Source: Lysobacter antibioticus
GTDB lineage: Bacteria > Pseudomonadota > Gammaproteobacteria > Xanthomonadales > Xanthomonadaceae
Length of the DNA: 64,000 bases
Assembly: GCF_000731095.1 (NCBI RefSeq)
Contig: NZ_JMTZ01000003.1
Location: 45,023 to 109,022 of the forward strand
Direction of reading: 5' to 3'
Each line of letters opens with the position of its first letter. Position 1 is the stretch's first letter. The notes beneath the pieces were generated by a model that was not told where the DNA came from, did no database searches, and saw nothing but the letters and a program-made list of their open reading frames with translations. The position numbers and the translations under genes were made by a program. Positions 1 through 9,700 of the stretch are shown here, in pieces.

Positions 1-436
1 CTCTGGCCCGGTGGCTCAACTGCCACCGCACCTGCTCTCCGGTGACCAGGCACACGCGCTGAAACAGGCGTGAGGCGGTTTGGGCATTGAGCTCGGCGAG
101 GTTACTGCCGGCGCGCGACGGCACCCCGAGGAAGCCGTTGCTCCACAGTTCGATCAGCGGGCCGGTCTCGCCGCTCGGAGGGCTGGTGCAGCCGCCCCCG
201 CCGGTACCGACCGGATGGGTGGTCGTCCAGCCGGTCACCCGCGAATCGATGGTCTGGGTGGAGCAGCCCGCGGGCACCAGGATGGGCTCTTCGAAGCCGA
301 GATTGATGAAGCTGCGCTGGATCTGCGCAGTCGCCGGAAACGCCAACAGCGGCAGCAATGCCAAGGCCACTGGACAGGCAAACAGGCGCCGGCCGCGCGT
401 ACTGGCGGACAGGCATCGACGACGATGGTTGAACAA
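1..436 (-). CDS. Secreted protein, 5' part only (runs off left edge)
   Basis: An open frame on the minus strand starts at a TTG and continues past the left edge without a stop, giving 145 residues. The start was chosen because a purine-rich GAGGGGG lies six bases upstream; there is no ATG in this frame after the preceding TGA. The first 40 residues form a Sec-type signal peptide: an arginine-rich N-region, a Leu/Ala/Val core (ALALLPLLAFPATAQ) and a likely cut after ATA. The mature part begins QIQRSFINLGFEEP and contains GWTTTHP, a Gly-rich cysteine loop and LAELNAQTASRLFQRVCLV. From memory, this resembles the N-terminal domain of large secreted or surface proteins of Xanthomonadaceae that carry DUF11/CshA-like repeats, but the repeats would lie outside the window. 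Function is unknown. Confidence 0.75.
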   Translation of the reverse strand, partial: MFNHRRRCLSASTRGRRLFACPVALALLPLLAFPATAQIQRSFINLGFEEPILVPAGCSTQTIDSRVTGWTTTHPVGTGGGGCTSPPSGETGPLIELWSNGFLGVPSRAGSNLAELNAQTASRLFQRVCLVTGEQVRWQLSHRAR

Positions 437-934
437 ACGGCACCCCCTCGTTGCACAGGCCAATCAGTGAGTCAGCGTCGAGCAACAACCGTGCAGCTCG
501 ATACGTGCGCTTCAGGACAGCGCTGCCACGGAGCCCCCAGGGGCGCAGCGACTCTCGATTGGTGACTTGCCCAGGCGTCCCGGTCACGGGCATTTCTGTG
601 ACTTATATCTCAGTTTTGCACCCCTCTCAATCACGAAGTGCCTTTCTTTAGTCGATTTACTTCATTCGGTGTGCTTTTTGCGCAAAGACACACGGAGTAA
701 ACGACCGGTCATCGCGGATGGACGGTCGTCCTTGCCTTGCTCCCGTCCGCCTCCCCGGTTTCGATCGAAGCCCGTCGCCGGCCCGAACGCCCGTGGAGGC
801 CTGGCATATCGGCCCGAAATCACCGGCGACCCCATCTGTGTATCGATACCTGCTTCGACCGACGGTGCCACACCTGCCAGCTGAAGCCTGCACCGCCCGT
901 CGGCGCCCGCTCCCCCGTCGACGCCAGCCGAGTC
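437..934. other. Intergenic region, no convincing gene
   Basis: This stretch lies between the start of the left-edge secreted gene and the 3' end of the LysR gene. It should hold the promoter of the secreted gene and the end of the LysR transcript. An imperfect hairpin near 669-693 (GTGTG...ACACAC flanking CTTT...AAAG) could serve as a terminator. The open frames here have no recognisable domain and I do not support them. Confidence 0.5.
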
Positions 935-1858
935 CTAGCGTTCCTGCGGGTCGGCCCACGGCGCCTTCTCGAACTTGCGCACCAGGTAATCGATCAGCAC
1001 CTGCACGCGGGCCGGGCGGATGCGGCCCGGCGGCGTGACCACGTGCAGGGCGATCGGCGGCGGCGCCCATTCCGGCATCACCACTTCGAGCTTGCCGTTG
1101 CGCAGTTCGCGCCAGACCAGGAACTCGGGTTGCAGCGCCAGACCCTGCCCGGCGAGCAAGGCCGGATTCAAGGCTTCGGCATTGTTGACCCGCAACGGCG
1201 TGGCCACGCTGATCGAGAAATCGCCGTGACGCTTGTGGCTGAAACGCCAGGCGTTGCCGAAACGCGAATAGGTGTAGAACAGCGCGTCGTGATCGGCCAG
1301 TTGCCGCGGATGCTTCGGCCGTCCGCGTCGTTCCAGATAGGCCGGCGACCCCACCAACAGGATGCGCACGCCGCACAAACGCCGCGCCAGCAGGCTCGAA
1401 TCGGCCAGGGTCGAAATCCGCAGGGCCAGGTCGTAGCCGCCGCCGATGAGGTCGGTGACGCCGTCGTCGAACACGATCTCCAGGGCGATGTCGGGATAGC
1501 GCGCCATGAACTCAGGCAGCAGCGGCGACAGGTGAGCGATGCCGAACGACATCGGCGCGGCGATGCGCACCTGCCCGCGCGGGCTCGCGGCCTGGGCGGT
1601 GATCTCGGCCTCGACCGCTTCGCCCTCGGCGAGGATGCGGCTGGCGCGTTCGAGCGCGCCGCGGCCGCTCTCGGTCAGCGACATCTTGCGCGAGGTGCGA
1701 TGGAACAACACCGTCTTCAGCCGCGTCTCCAGGCGAGTGATCGCCTTGGACACGGTCGCCTGCGACAGGCCGAACTCGGCGGCCGTACGTGCGAACGAGC
1801 CGGTTTCGGCAACCTTGGCGAAGATCGCCCAGGCTTCCAGGTCGGGCAGTTTCTGCAT
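935..1858 (-). CDS. LysR-family transcriptional regulator
   Basis: A 307-residue protein of normal LysR length. Residues 1-60 form the winged helix-turn-helix (LEAWAIFAKVAETGSF, then AAEFGLSQATVSKAITRLE). Residues from about 90 onward form the two-lobed effector-binding domain (RIAAPMSFGIAHLSPLLPEF; DLALRISTLADSSLLARRL). The ATG at 1858 is preferred over an upstream in-frame TTG at 1876, because the family consensus begins close to MQKLPDLEAWAIF. It is divergent from the pirin gene across a 119-bp gap containing inverted repeats, the usual layout in which a LysR protein controls itself and its neighbour. The inducer cannot be read from the sequence. The family assignment is secure; the target is inferred from position. 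Confidence 0.93.
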   Translation of the reverse strand: MQKLPDLEAWAIFAKVAETGSFARTAAEFGLSQATVSKAITRLETRLKTVLFHRTSRKMSLTESGRGALERASRILAEGEAVEAEITAQAASPRGQVRIAAPMSFGIAHLSPLLPEFMARYPDIALEIVFDDGVTDLIGGGYDLALRISTLADSSLLARRLCGVRILLVGSPAYLERRGRPKHPRQLADHDALFYTYSRFGNAWRFSHKRHGDFSISVATPLRVNNAEALNPALLAGQGLALQPEFLVWRELRNGKLEVVMPEWAPPPIALHVVTPPGRIRPARVQVLIDYLVRKFEKAPWADPQER

Positions 1859-1879
1859 GGCGGGCGTCCATATCAATTT

Positions 1880-1907
1880 TGGAAAGAATGACTTTCTATT
1901 GGTTCCA
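1880..1907. promoter_or_regulatory. Candidate LysR operator in the divergent promoter
   Basis: Within the LysR/pirin gap, TGGAA (1880-1884) is matched by TTCCA (1903-1907). Nested inside is GAAAG-N5-CTTTC (1882-1896). Dyad symmetry beside a divergent LysR gene is typical of an autoregulatory site. That LysR binds here is an inference from position. Confidence 0.4.
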
Positions 1908-1977
1908 TTCTAAACCTGATCGCATCGGCCTATCGTTCTCCTCAAGCCACACGGCACTCATCCACGAGGACACGGAC

Positions 1978-2679
1978 ATGATCGAACTTCGCCCCTACGA
2001 CAGCCTCGGCGGCGCCGACCACGGCTGGCTCGACGCCAAGCATCACTTCTCGTTCTCCGGCTACCGCGACCCCGAGCGCATGGGCTGGGGCGCGCTGCGG
2101 GTCTGGAACGACGACACCATCCAGGCCAACACCGGCTTCCCGCCGCATTCGCACGCCGACATGGAGATCATCACCTACGTCCGCGACGGTGCGATCACCC
2201 ACCAGGACAACCTCGGAAACCGCGGCCGCACCGAAGCCGGCGACGTCCAGGTGATGAGCGCGGGCACCGGCATCCAGCACGCCGAATACAACCTCGAGTC
2301 CGACACCACCCGCATCTTCCAGATCTGGATCATTCCCGATCAGCGCGGCGGCGCGCCGACCTGGGGCAGCAAGCCGTTTCCGAAAGGCGACCGCGCCGGT
2401 CATTTCGTCACCCTGGCCAGCGGCATCGATGGCGACGAGGACACCTTGCCGATCCGCGCCGATGCGCGCGTGCTCGGCCTGACCCTCGCGGCCGGCGAAT
2501 CGGCCGAGTACGTTTTCGCCGACGACCGCTATGGTTATCTGGTGCCGGCCAAGGGCAGTGTCGAGGTCAACGGCGTGCGCCTGCAGGCTCGCGACGGCGC
2601 GGCGATCCGCAACGAGGGCGCGATCCGCGTCGTCGCCATCGACGATGCCGAGTTGGTCCTCGTCGACACCGCGCCCTGA
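1978..2679 (+). CDS. Pirin family protein (bicupin)
   Basis: A 233-residue pirin. The N-terminal cupin carries the metal ligands in GFPPHSHADMEIITYV (two His), a further His in GTGIQHAEYN and nearby Glu residues, with the signature DNLGNRGRTEAGDVQVMSAGTGIQH. The C-terminal cupin is shorter and metal-free, as is normal. Bacterial pirins are iron proteins linked to quercetinase activity or to oxidative metabolism; the substrate here cannot be told. The ATG at 1978 follows a purine stretch (GAGGAC) and gives the family's usual MIELRPYDSLG-type beginning; frames extending further upstream are not supported. It probably forms one transcription unit with the hydrolase 117 bp downstream, under the divergent LysR regulator. 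Confidence 0.93.
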   Translation: MIELRPYDSLGGADHGWLDAKHHFSFSGYRDPERMGWGALRVWNDDTIQANTGFPPHSHADMEIITYVRDGAITHQDNLGNRGRTEAGDVQVMSAGTGIQHAEYNLESDTTRIFQIWIIPDQRGGAPTWGSKPFPKGDRAGHFVTLASGIDGDEDTLPIRADARVLGLTLAAGESAEYVFADDRYGYLVPAKGSVEVNGVRLQARDGAAIRNEGAIRVVAIDDAELVLVDTAP

Positions 2680-2796
2680 TCTCGGTTTTCGCAGTTGACG
2701 CTACGCGTTCAAAACGACTCCCTGCGACACCGGTCAACGCCGGTGTCGCCCGCATCGACCACACTCCCTTCTTCCCCACCGCACAGGAGCGACACC

Positions 2797-3627
2797 ATGG
2801 GCACTTTCACCACCAAAGACGGCGTGCAGATCTATTACAAGGACTGGGGCCCGCGCGACGGCGAGCCGGTGGTCTTCAGCCACGGCTGGCCGCTCAGCGC
2901 CGACAGTTGGGAAGCGCAGATGCTGTTCCTGGCCGAGCACGGCTACCGCACCATCGCCCACGACCGCCGCGGCCACGGCCGCTCCAGCCAGCCCTGGGAC
3001 GGCAACGACATGGACCACTACGCCGACGATCTGGCGCAATTGCTCGAGCATCTCGACCTCCAGGGCGCGACGCTGTTCGGCTTTTCCACCGGCGGCGGCG
3101 AAGTCGCGCGCTACATCGGCCGCCACGGCACCAAGCGGGTCAAGAAGGCCGGTTTGATCTCGGCGGTGCCACCGCTGATGCTCAAGACCGACGCCAACCC
3201 CGGCGGCCTGCCGAAGGACGTGTTCGACGGCCTGCGCGCCGGCTCCATCGCCGACCGCTCGCAGTTGTACCAGGACCTCGCCGGCGGCCCGTTCTTCGGC
3301 TTCAATCGTCCCGGCGCGAAAAAGTCGCAGGGCATGATCGATTCGTTCTGGGTCCAGGGCATGCAGGGCGGCCACAAGAACACCTTCGACAGCATCAAGG
3401 CGTTCTCGGAAACCGACTTCACCGAAGACCTGAAGAAGTTCGACGTGCCCACCCTGATCCTGCACGGCGACGACGACCAGGTCGTGCCGATCGACGCGGC
3501 GGCGCGCGCCTCGGCCAAGCTGGTCAAGAACAGCAAGCTGGTGGTCTATCCCGGCGCTCCGCACGGTTTGACCGACACCCACAAGGAAAAACTCAACCAG
3601 GACCTGCTGGACTTCCTCAAGTCCTGA
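2797..3627 (+). CDS. Alpha/beta hydrolase, non-haem chloroperoxidase/arylesterase type
   Basis: A 276-residue alpha/beta-hydrolase. The nucleophile elbow is GFSTGG with Ser97; the acid lies in HGDDDQVVP (about Asp226/227) and the base is His256 in PGAPHGLTD. The oxyanion-hole segment [14 protein letters not shown] and [13 protein letters not shown] are typical of the cofactor-free 'chloroperoxidase' family, whose members act mainly as esterases or perhydrolases; the true substrate is unknown. The ATG at 2797 has AGGAG eight bases upstream. It follows the pirin gene on the same strand, and pairing of pirin with such hydrolases next to a LysR gene is common in proteobacteria. A strong hairpin terminator follows. 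Confidence 0.93.
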   Translation: MGTFTTKDGVQIYYKDWGPRDGEPVVFSHGWPLSADSWEAQMLFLAEHGYRTIAHDRRGHGRSSQPWDGNDMDHYADDLAQLLEHLDLQGATLFGFSTGGGEVARYIGRHGTKRVKKAGLISAVPPLMLKTDANPGGLPKDVFDGLRAGSIADRSQLYQDLAGGPFFGFNRPGAKKSQGMIDSFWVQGMQGGHKNTFDSIKAFSETDFTEDLKKFDVPTLILHGDDDQVVPIDAAARASAKLVKNSKLVVYPGAPHGLTDTHKEKLNQDLLDFLKS

Positions 3628-3692
3628 TCGTCCGCGCCGCACCGGGTTCGGGTGCGGCACTGGCCACTCGATAAAAGAGGGCCTGGTCTCAA

Positions 3693-3726
3693 CGAATCGG
3701 CCCGGCTGCTTAGCCGGGCCGATTCG
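3693..3726. terminator. Bidirectional terminator between convergent genes
   Basis: A perfect 15-bp stem (3693-3707 with 3712-3726) encloses the 4-base loop GCTT. It sits between the 3' ends of the plus-strand hydrolase and the minus-strand RTX gene. No long T-run follows on either side, so termination may rest on stem strength or on Rho. The perfect stem and its position make the call reliable. Confidence 0.85.
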
Positions 3727-3751
3727 GTCCTTCGAGCATAGAAGCGGGCAC

Positions 3752-6700
3752 TTACACCGACGCGCGGCCGATGCCATTGGCATCGATATAGGCAAGGCTG
3801 TTGGCTTGCCACATGCCTACCGATATCGTCTGCACGTCCTGCGCTGCCGCCATCGATGCGACGCCATCGCCGTAGCTGCCCATGGCTGCGATGAGTGTCT
3901 GCAACTCCGAACTCGTCGTCGCCCCTCTCTCCGGCGGACCAACCGAAGGCACCGCAGCACCGGACGGCGCAACGCCGGCGGAGCGATACTCGGATAGGTC
4001 CGAGCGCGGCGGTACGCCCTGCAGCAAGATCGACGCTGGGCTCTCGGCCGACATCCAGGCATCGGTCGGCAGCGGCGGTTGATCGGGCAACATGGCCGAG
4101 ACCGCTTGCACATCCCAGACTGTGCCGTCGGCGAAGCGGATTTCCTCGACCCGCCCATCCCAGTTCGAACTTGAGGGATCCTCGGCGAAGTATCCGACGA
4201 TCTGCAGGACATCGTTCGTACCGGAAATGGCGATGTGCAGGTCGTTGAAAGAGCGCTGCAGACTCACATCGCCGGTCTCGATATCCGCGCCCAACTGGAT
4301 GACATCGACGTCCTGCGAGCCGTTCTCCTGCGGTTCGGCCGTCTGCGGCAGTTCGATAACCCCTTCCGGAGTCGGGCCGGACGATCGGCCGAGTTCGTAG
4401 ATCACGTCGCTTCCGCTCCCGCGACCGAAGCGGTAGATATCCCCGCCGGTACCGCCCGACAGCACATCGTTGCCGGCTTGCCCGTCCAGCACATCATTGC
4501 CACCGGCGCCCGACAGTTCGTCGTCGCCCTCGCCGCCCAGCAACAGATCGTCGCCCTCCGTACCCGACACGATCCGCGGCGCGCCAGGTACCAGGGCGAC
4601 CACTTGCTCGGCACTAAGCGAACTGCCGTCGGCGAACTCGAAACGATCCACTTCGAAACCGGTGGCGACCGACCCGGCAAAGAAGTTGAAGACCTGCGCG
4701 ATACGGTTGCCCTGGGTATCGGTGACGACCAGATGTTTGCCGTTGGCCGAAAACGCGATGTCCTCGCGCTGCCAGTCCGGCCCGAACTTGATCGTATCGG
4801 TTTCCGTCAGGTCGTCGTTGCGGGCGTCGAAAATCGTCCGCTCCGAGGCCAGGCCATTGACCAGGTAGACATCGTCGCCCGCGCCGCCGTTGAGTACGTC
4901 ATCGCCGCCGCCCGCGCCGATACGGTCGGCGCCGTCTCCGCCGAGTATCGCTTCGGCGCCGGCGGTTCCGTTCAAGACATCGTTGCCGAGGAAGCCGATG
5001 TGGCGGGTACGGCTGCCAATGAGGTTTTGGCTCAGGAAGTCGTCGTCCTGTCCTAACAGCAGGGCCTCGTCGATCGTCCACGACGAGCCGTCGGCCAATT
5101 CGACGCGATAATTTCCGCCCCGCTCGAAGCGGATCGAATCGCTGCTGCCGGCAACGTGCAAGGTGCTCTGCCGGCCTATCTGCCCGCCCTCGCCGTCGCC
5201 TTCGCCGGGCTGCACCACCAGATACAGGCTGCCTGGATCGGTGAGGTGAGCGAAGCGCAGCGTCGATGTCGTGAAACTGTTGCCGGTGGCAAAAAGATCG
5301 TTGCCGAACTGAGCATCGAACTTGTAGACAGCGTTGCTCTGGTGCAGCACGTCGTCACCGCCTCCGCCTTCGACCAGGCTGCCGCCGGTGATGGTGTCGT
5401 TGCCGTCGCCGCCGATGGCGATATCGCCGGTTCCCGCCTGGAGCGTGTCGTCTCCCGCTCCCCCATCCAGGGTCGCGCCGGAACCGTCGCCCCCCAGATT
5501 GTCGTCGCCATTGCCGCCGAACAACTGGTCCGCGCTGCTACCGAACAGGGTGTCGTTGCCGTCGCCGCCGTAGAGCCGGTCGATCCCGTCCGTGTCAGCG
5601 GCGGAATACAGTACGTCGTCGCCAGCCCCGCCATGCAATTCGTCGGAGCCGCTCTGGCCGTCGAGCAAGTCGTTGCCGACGCCGCCGTGGATGACGTCAT
5701 CGCCGCTGCCGCCAGCGATGCGGTCGTTGCCGGCGCCTCCGTCGAGGACTTCTGAGTCGTTGCCGCCGATCCTGTACACATTGACCGGGACTTCATATTC
5801 GCTGCCATCGGAGAACAGGATCTGACGGATGCTGAAGTTCGAGTTGTAGTAATCGTGCAGGGTCAGGGAGTCGTCGGCTCCAATATTCAGGACCAGGTCG
5901 TCGCCGACGCGCACGGCACTGACATCCGCTCTGGCGATGCCGGCCCCGAAGCGGACACTGTCCAACTGCTCGTAGTCTTCGGCGGCGCTGCTCCAGATAT
6001 GGTCGCGCCCGAAGCCCTGTTCGAATACGTAGGTATCGGCACCGGCCGATCCCATCAGACTGTCGTTTCCGCGTCCGCCGTCGAGCCAGTCGTCGCCGCC
6101 ATCGCCCTGCAGAGCATCGTTGCCGATGCCGCCTTGCAAACGGTCATGTCCCCTGCCGCCGCTAAGGCCGTCATCGCCTTCACCACCGTCGAGTTGGTCG
6201 TTGCCATCGCCGCCTTCGAGCCAATCGTTGCCGCTGCCCCCCAATAGACGATCAACGCCGTAATCGCCGATCAGGTGATCGTTGCCTTCTTCCCCAAGCA
6301 GGGTGTCGTCGCCGCCGCCGCCGTCGATCGTGTCGTTGCCAGATCCGCCCAGAATGACGTCGTTCCCGGGTTTGAACCAATTGCCACCGAACCGCCAGTA
6401 GTCGCCATCGCCGTTCAAGATGTCGTCGCCGGCATAGCCATAAAGAATGTCGTCGCCGGCGCCACCGTAGATCTGGTCCCGGCCGTCGCTGCCGCCGATC
6501 AGATCGTTGTTTTCCGTGCCCAGCACATCCGTGCCGGTCGTCGGGACGCTTTCGGGCACAGACACATGCTCCTGGATGTCCGCCGCATTCCACAGGGACC
6601 CATCGGAGAAGCGGAACTGGTGCCGTTCCGGCGCGGCGTAGTAGCCGCGCAACGTGACGCGGTCGCTGCTGCCGGAAACGGAAACCACCAGATCGTCGCC

Positions 6701-9700
6701 GACCCGCAGCAGCCTCAAGCCTTCCTTGGCAATGCCGTCGCCGAATTGCAGGATATCGACGACGCCGATTTCCGCACCAACGACGATTTCGTCGTCGCAG
6801 AATCCGACTTCGAAGTGGTAGACGTCGGCACCGAGTCCGCCATCCAGCTTGTCGTTGCCCGCATCGCCTCGCAACGAGTCGTTGCCATCGCCGCCCAGCA
6901 AAGAATCGTCGCCTGCGCCGCCCACCAACGCGTCGTTGCCGCCGTCGCCGCGAACGTAATCGTTCCCGCCGCCGGCCCAGATCGAATCGTCGCCGCTACC
7001 GCCATTGATGCGATCGTTGCCGCTGAAGGCGCCGGCATCGTCGTCGCCGTACAGGATGTCGTTGCCGGATCCGCCGAACAGCAAGTCGTCGCCGCCGAAA
7101 CCGTAGATCACATCGGCGCCGTCGCCGCCGTCCAGGGTGTCGCGGCCGTGATGTTCCGGCGCTACCGAGAGGCCGTCTCCGTCGAGGTAGTCGTTGCCCG
7201 CGCCACCGGCGAGCGTGTCGTCGCCCTCGCCGCCCCAGGCCTGGTCGTCGTCGTCTCCGCCGTCGAGCCTGTCGTTGCCGCCGTTGCCGTACAGCTTGTC
7301 CTTGCCGGCACCGCCGATGACGGTGTCGTTTCCGTGCGCCGACAGCTCGACGTCTGCCACATTGGCGTCGCCCATCAGGACGTCGTCGCCGAGGCCGCCT
7401 TCGACGACGTCGTTGCCGCCCTGACCGAAAGCGATATCGTTGCCGGCACCGCCGCGAAGCAGGTCGTTGCCATGATAGGCCGTGCCGAGCGAAGCGTCGT
7501 CGCCGATCAGGGTATCCGCACCGTCGCCGCCATCGATGATGTCGTGCCCGCCCATGCCCCACAACTGGTCGTTTCCGACGCCGCCGTCCAAGGCATCGTT
7601 GCCGTGCAAGCCACCTGCCGTGACGGCATCGTCGCCTACGACGATGTCGTCGCCATCGCCGCCACGCACCGTGTCATGGCCGGCATTGCCCTCGATCCGG
7701 TCGTTGCCGCGGCCGCCGTCGATCAGATCGTCTCCGGCTACGCCCGGGTTGCGCGCATCCGATTCCGGTTCGCTGCCGATGCGGTCGCCGCGAATGACGT
7801 CGTCGTCGTCGCCGCCGTCGATCACGTCGTCGCCGCCCTGGCCATAGATCACGTCCGCGCCGGTGCCGCCCATGATCACGTCGTTGCCGGAAATATTGGC
7901 GTCGGTCGAAGCGGCCCAGGTGCTGCCGTCCAGTGCGGTGGCCGTGCCGAGCAGCACGTCGCCGAAGATGACGTCGTCGCCGGTACCGCCCTGGATGAAG
8001 TCGTCATCCTCGGCACCGATCAACAAATCGTTGCCGCTGCCGCCGTCGATGGTGTCGTCGCCCTCGCCCGAACGGACCACGTCCGAGCCGGCGCCGGCGT
8101 CGATGACATCGTCGCCGCTCTGGTTACCCGCGTTCGGGTCGAGATGGACGAACGGGCTCGTGGGTTCCCGACCGGGGTCGGCATTGACTTCATCGGCGGT
8201 CATGCCGCCTTTTTGGGCGTACATGTCGAGTCGGCGCAGGTAATCGCGCGCATCGACCGCCGCGGAATCGCTGGGACCGAAAAAGTACCAGCCATTGCCT
8301 GCCGCCAATTCGCTGCCGGGCCCGGTGGTGTCGACCCAGGCCCAGGGATGCGTCACGTTGGCCGGATCCGACCATTGCTGCCAGTACATCACGGTGGAAC
8401 CGTCGAAGATGAAGTCGTTGCCGTCGCCGCCGCTCAAGGTGTCGCGGCCGGGCCCGCCCATCAGGAAATCTTCGCCGTCGCCACCCTCCAGACGATCGTC
8501 GCCGTAGCCGCCATCCAGGCCGTCGTTGCCGGCCATGCCATAGATACTGTCGCTACTGCTGTGGTCGAGCAAGGGATTGCCGTCGCGGCCGAAGAGGTCG
8601 TGGAAACCGGTGAGCGATTGTCCGGTCGGCAAGCTGATGCCGCCCGGATCGGGCAGATCGATACCGAGATCGCCATTGCTCCAGTTCTGCACCACAATGC
8701 GCGCATTGGTCTCGCGATGGACCAGGATCAGGTTCTGCGAGGCCCCCTCACCGACCAGCAGCAAACGGAACAGTTTATCGGTGGTCAGCCAACTGAAACC
8801 GTCCTGGGTGACTGAGGCGAACGGCGAATCGGCGCCGACGGCAAGGCCCTCGTAGCCGATACGGCCATTGCCATCGGCGTCGACGATAATGTCCTGGGTG
8901 CGTCCATCGAAGAAATCTTCGCGGGAGAAATCGTAGTAATCGTGTCCCGCCCCGCCCTTGAGCGTGTCGTTGCCGACCCCGCCGATCAAGGTGTCGGAAC
9001 CGGAGCCGCCGAGCAACATGTCTGCGCCGTTCTGGCCGCGCAAGATGTCGTCGCCTTCGTCGCCGGCCAAGTAGTCACCGAGTGCGCCACCTTCGATCGT
9101 GTCGTTGCCGGTGCTGCCGACGATGGAGTCGCGCAGGTTCGAACCTAGAAGAACATCGTCGCCTTCGGTGCCTACCCGCACCTTGTAGTTCATGTTCGGG
9201 AACGTGACTCCGCCATTGTCGAACTCGGCGAAGACGCGCGATATCAATGCGCCGATATCCTGATCTTCCTTTTCGCCGAATAGCCCGGCGAAGAATTGTT
9301 CGGCCTCGTCCTGGACGCTCGCGCCGACGACCGTCGCCGTGGCTACCACGATGACCGAAGCGGCCAATGCGACGGGCGCGCTGATCACGCCTGCGGCAGT
9401 CGCACCGCCGATGACGAAGCTCCCCAGCGTCGATACCGCCTCGCCCGCGACGAAACCGGTGACGATACCGGCCAGTTTCGCGCCGTCATGATTTGCGACC
9501 GCCGCGATCATGTCGGTGACGGTCAATAGGTTGCTCGTCCACCCCAGTACCTTTCCGAACTTCGCGCCCTCGGCGAAGCGTCCGAGGCTGAAATTGAGGT
9601 TGACATTGAAATGATCGACGAATCGTTGCAGGCGTTGGATCGGAAGAAGGCTTTCGTCCTCCAACAACCCGACCAAGCGGATGTAGTTGAAACTTTGCTG

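Noticed and set aside
597..612. A TGTGA-N6-TCTCA sequence upstream of the left-edge gene
   Set aside because: The second half differs from TCACA in the core and the position relative to a promoter is unclear. Weaker than the two sites in the polysaccharide locus.
1512..1871. Alternative reading of the LysR 5' end starting at an ATG in another frame (MDARHAETARPG)
   Set aside because: That frame has arginine-rich shadow composition. The helix-turn-helix is in the frame starting at 1858.
6275..8815. A plus-strand open frame of about 850 codons opposite the RTX gene
   Set aside because: It is the antisense reading of the nonapeptide-coding repeats and has repetitive Val/Ala composition, with no start signal or domain.
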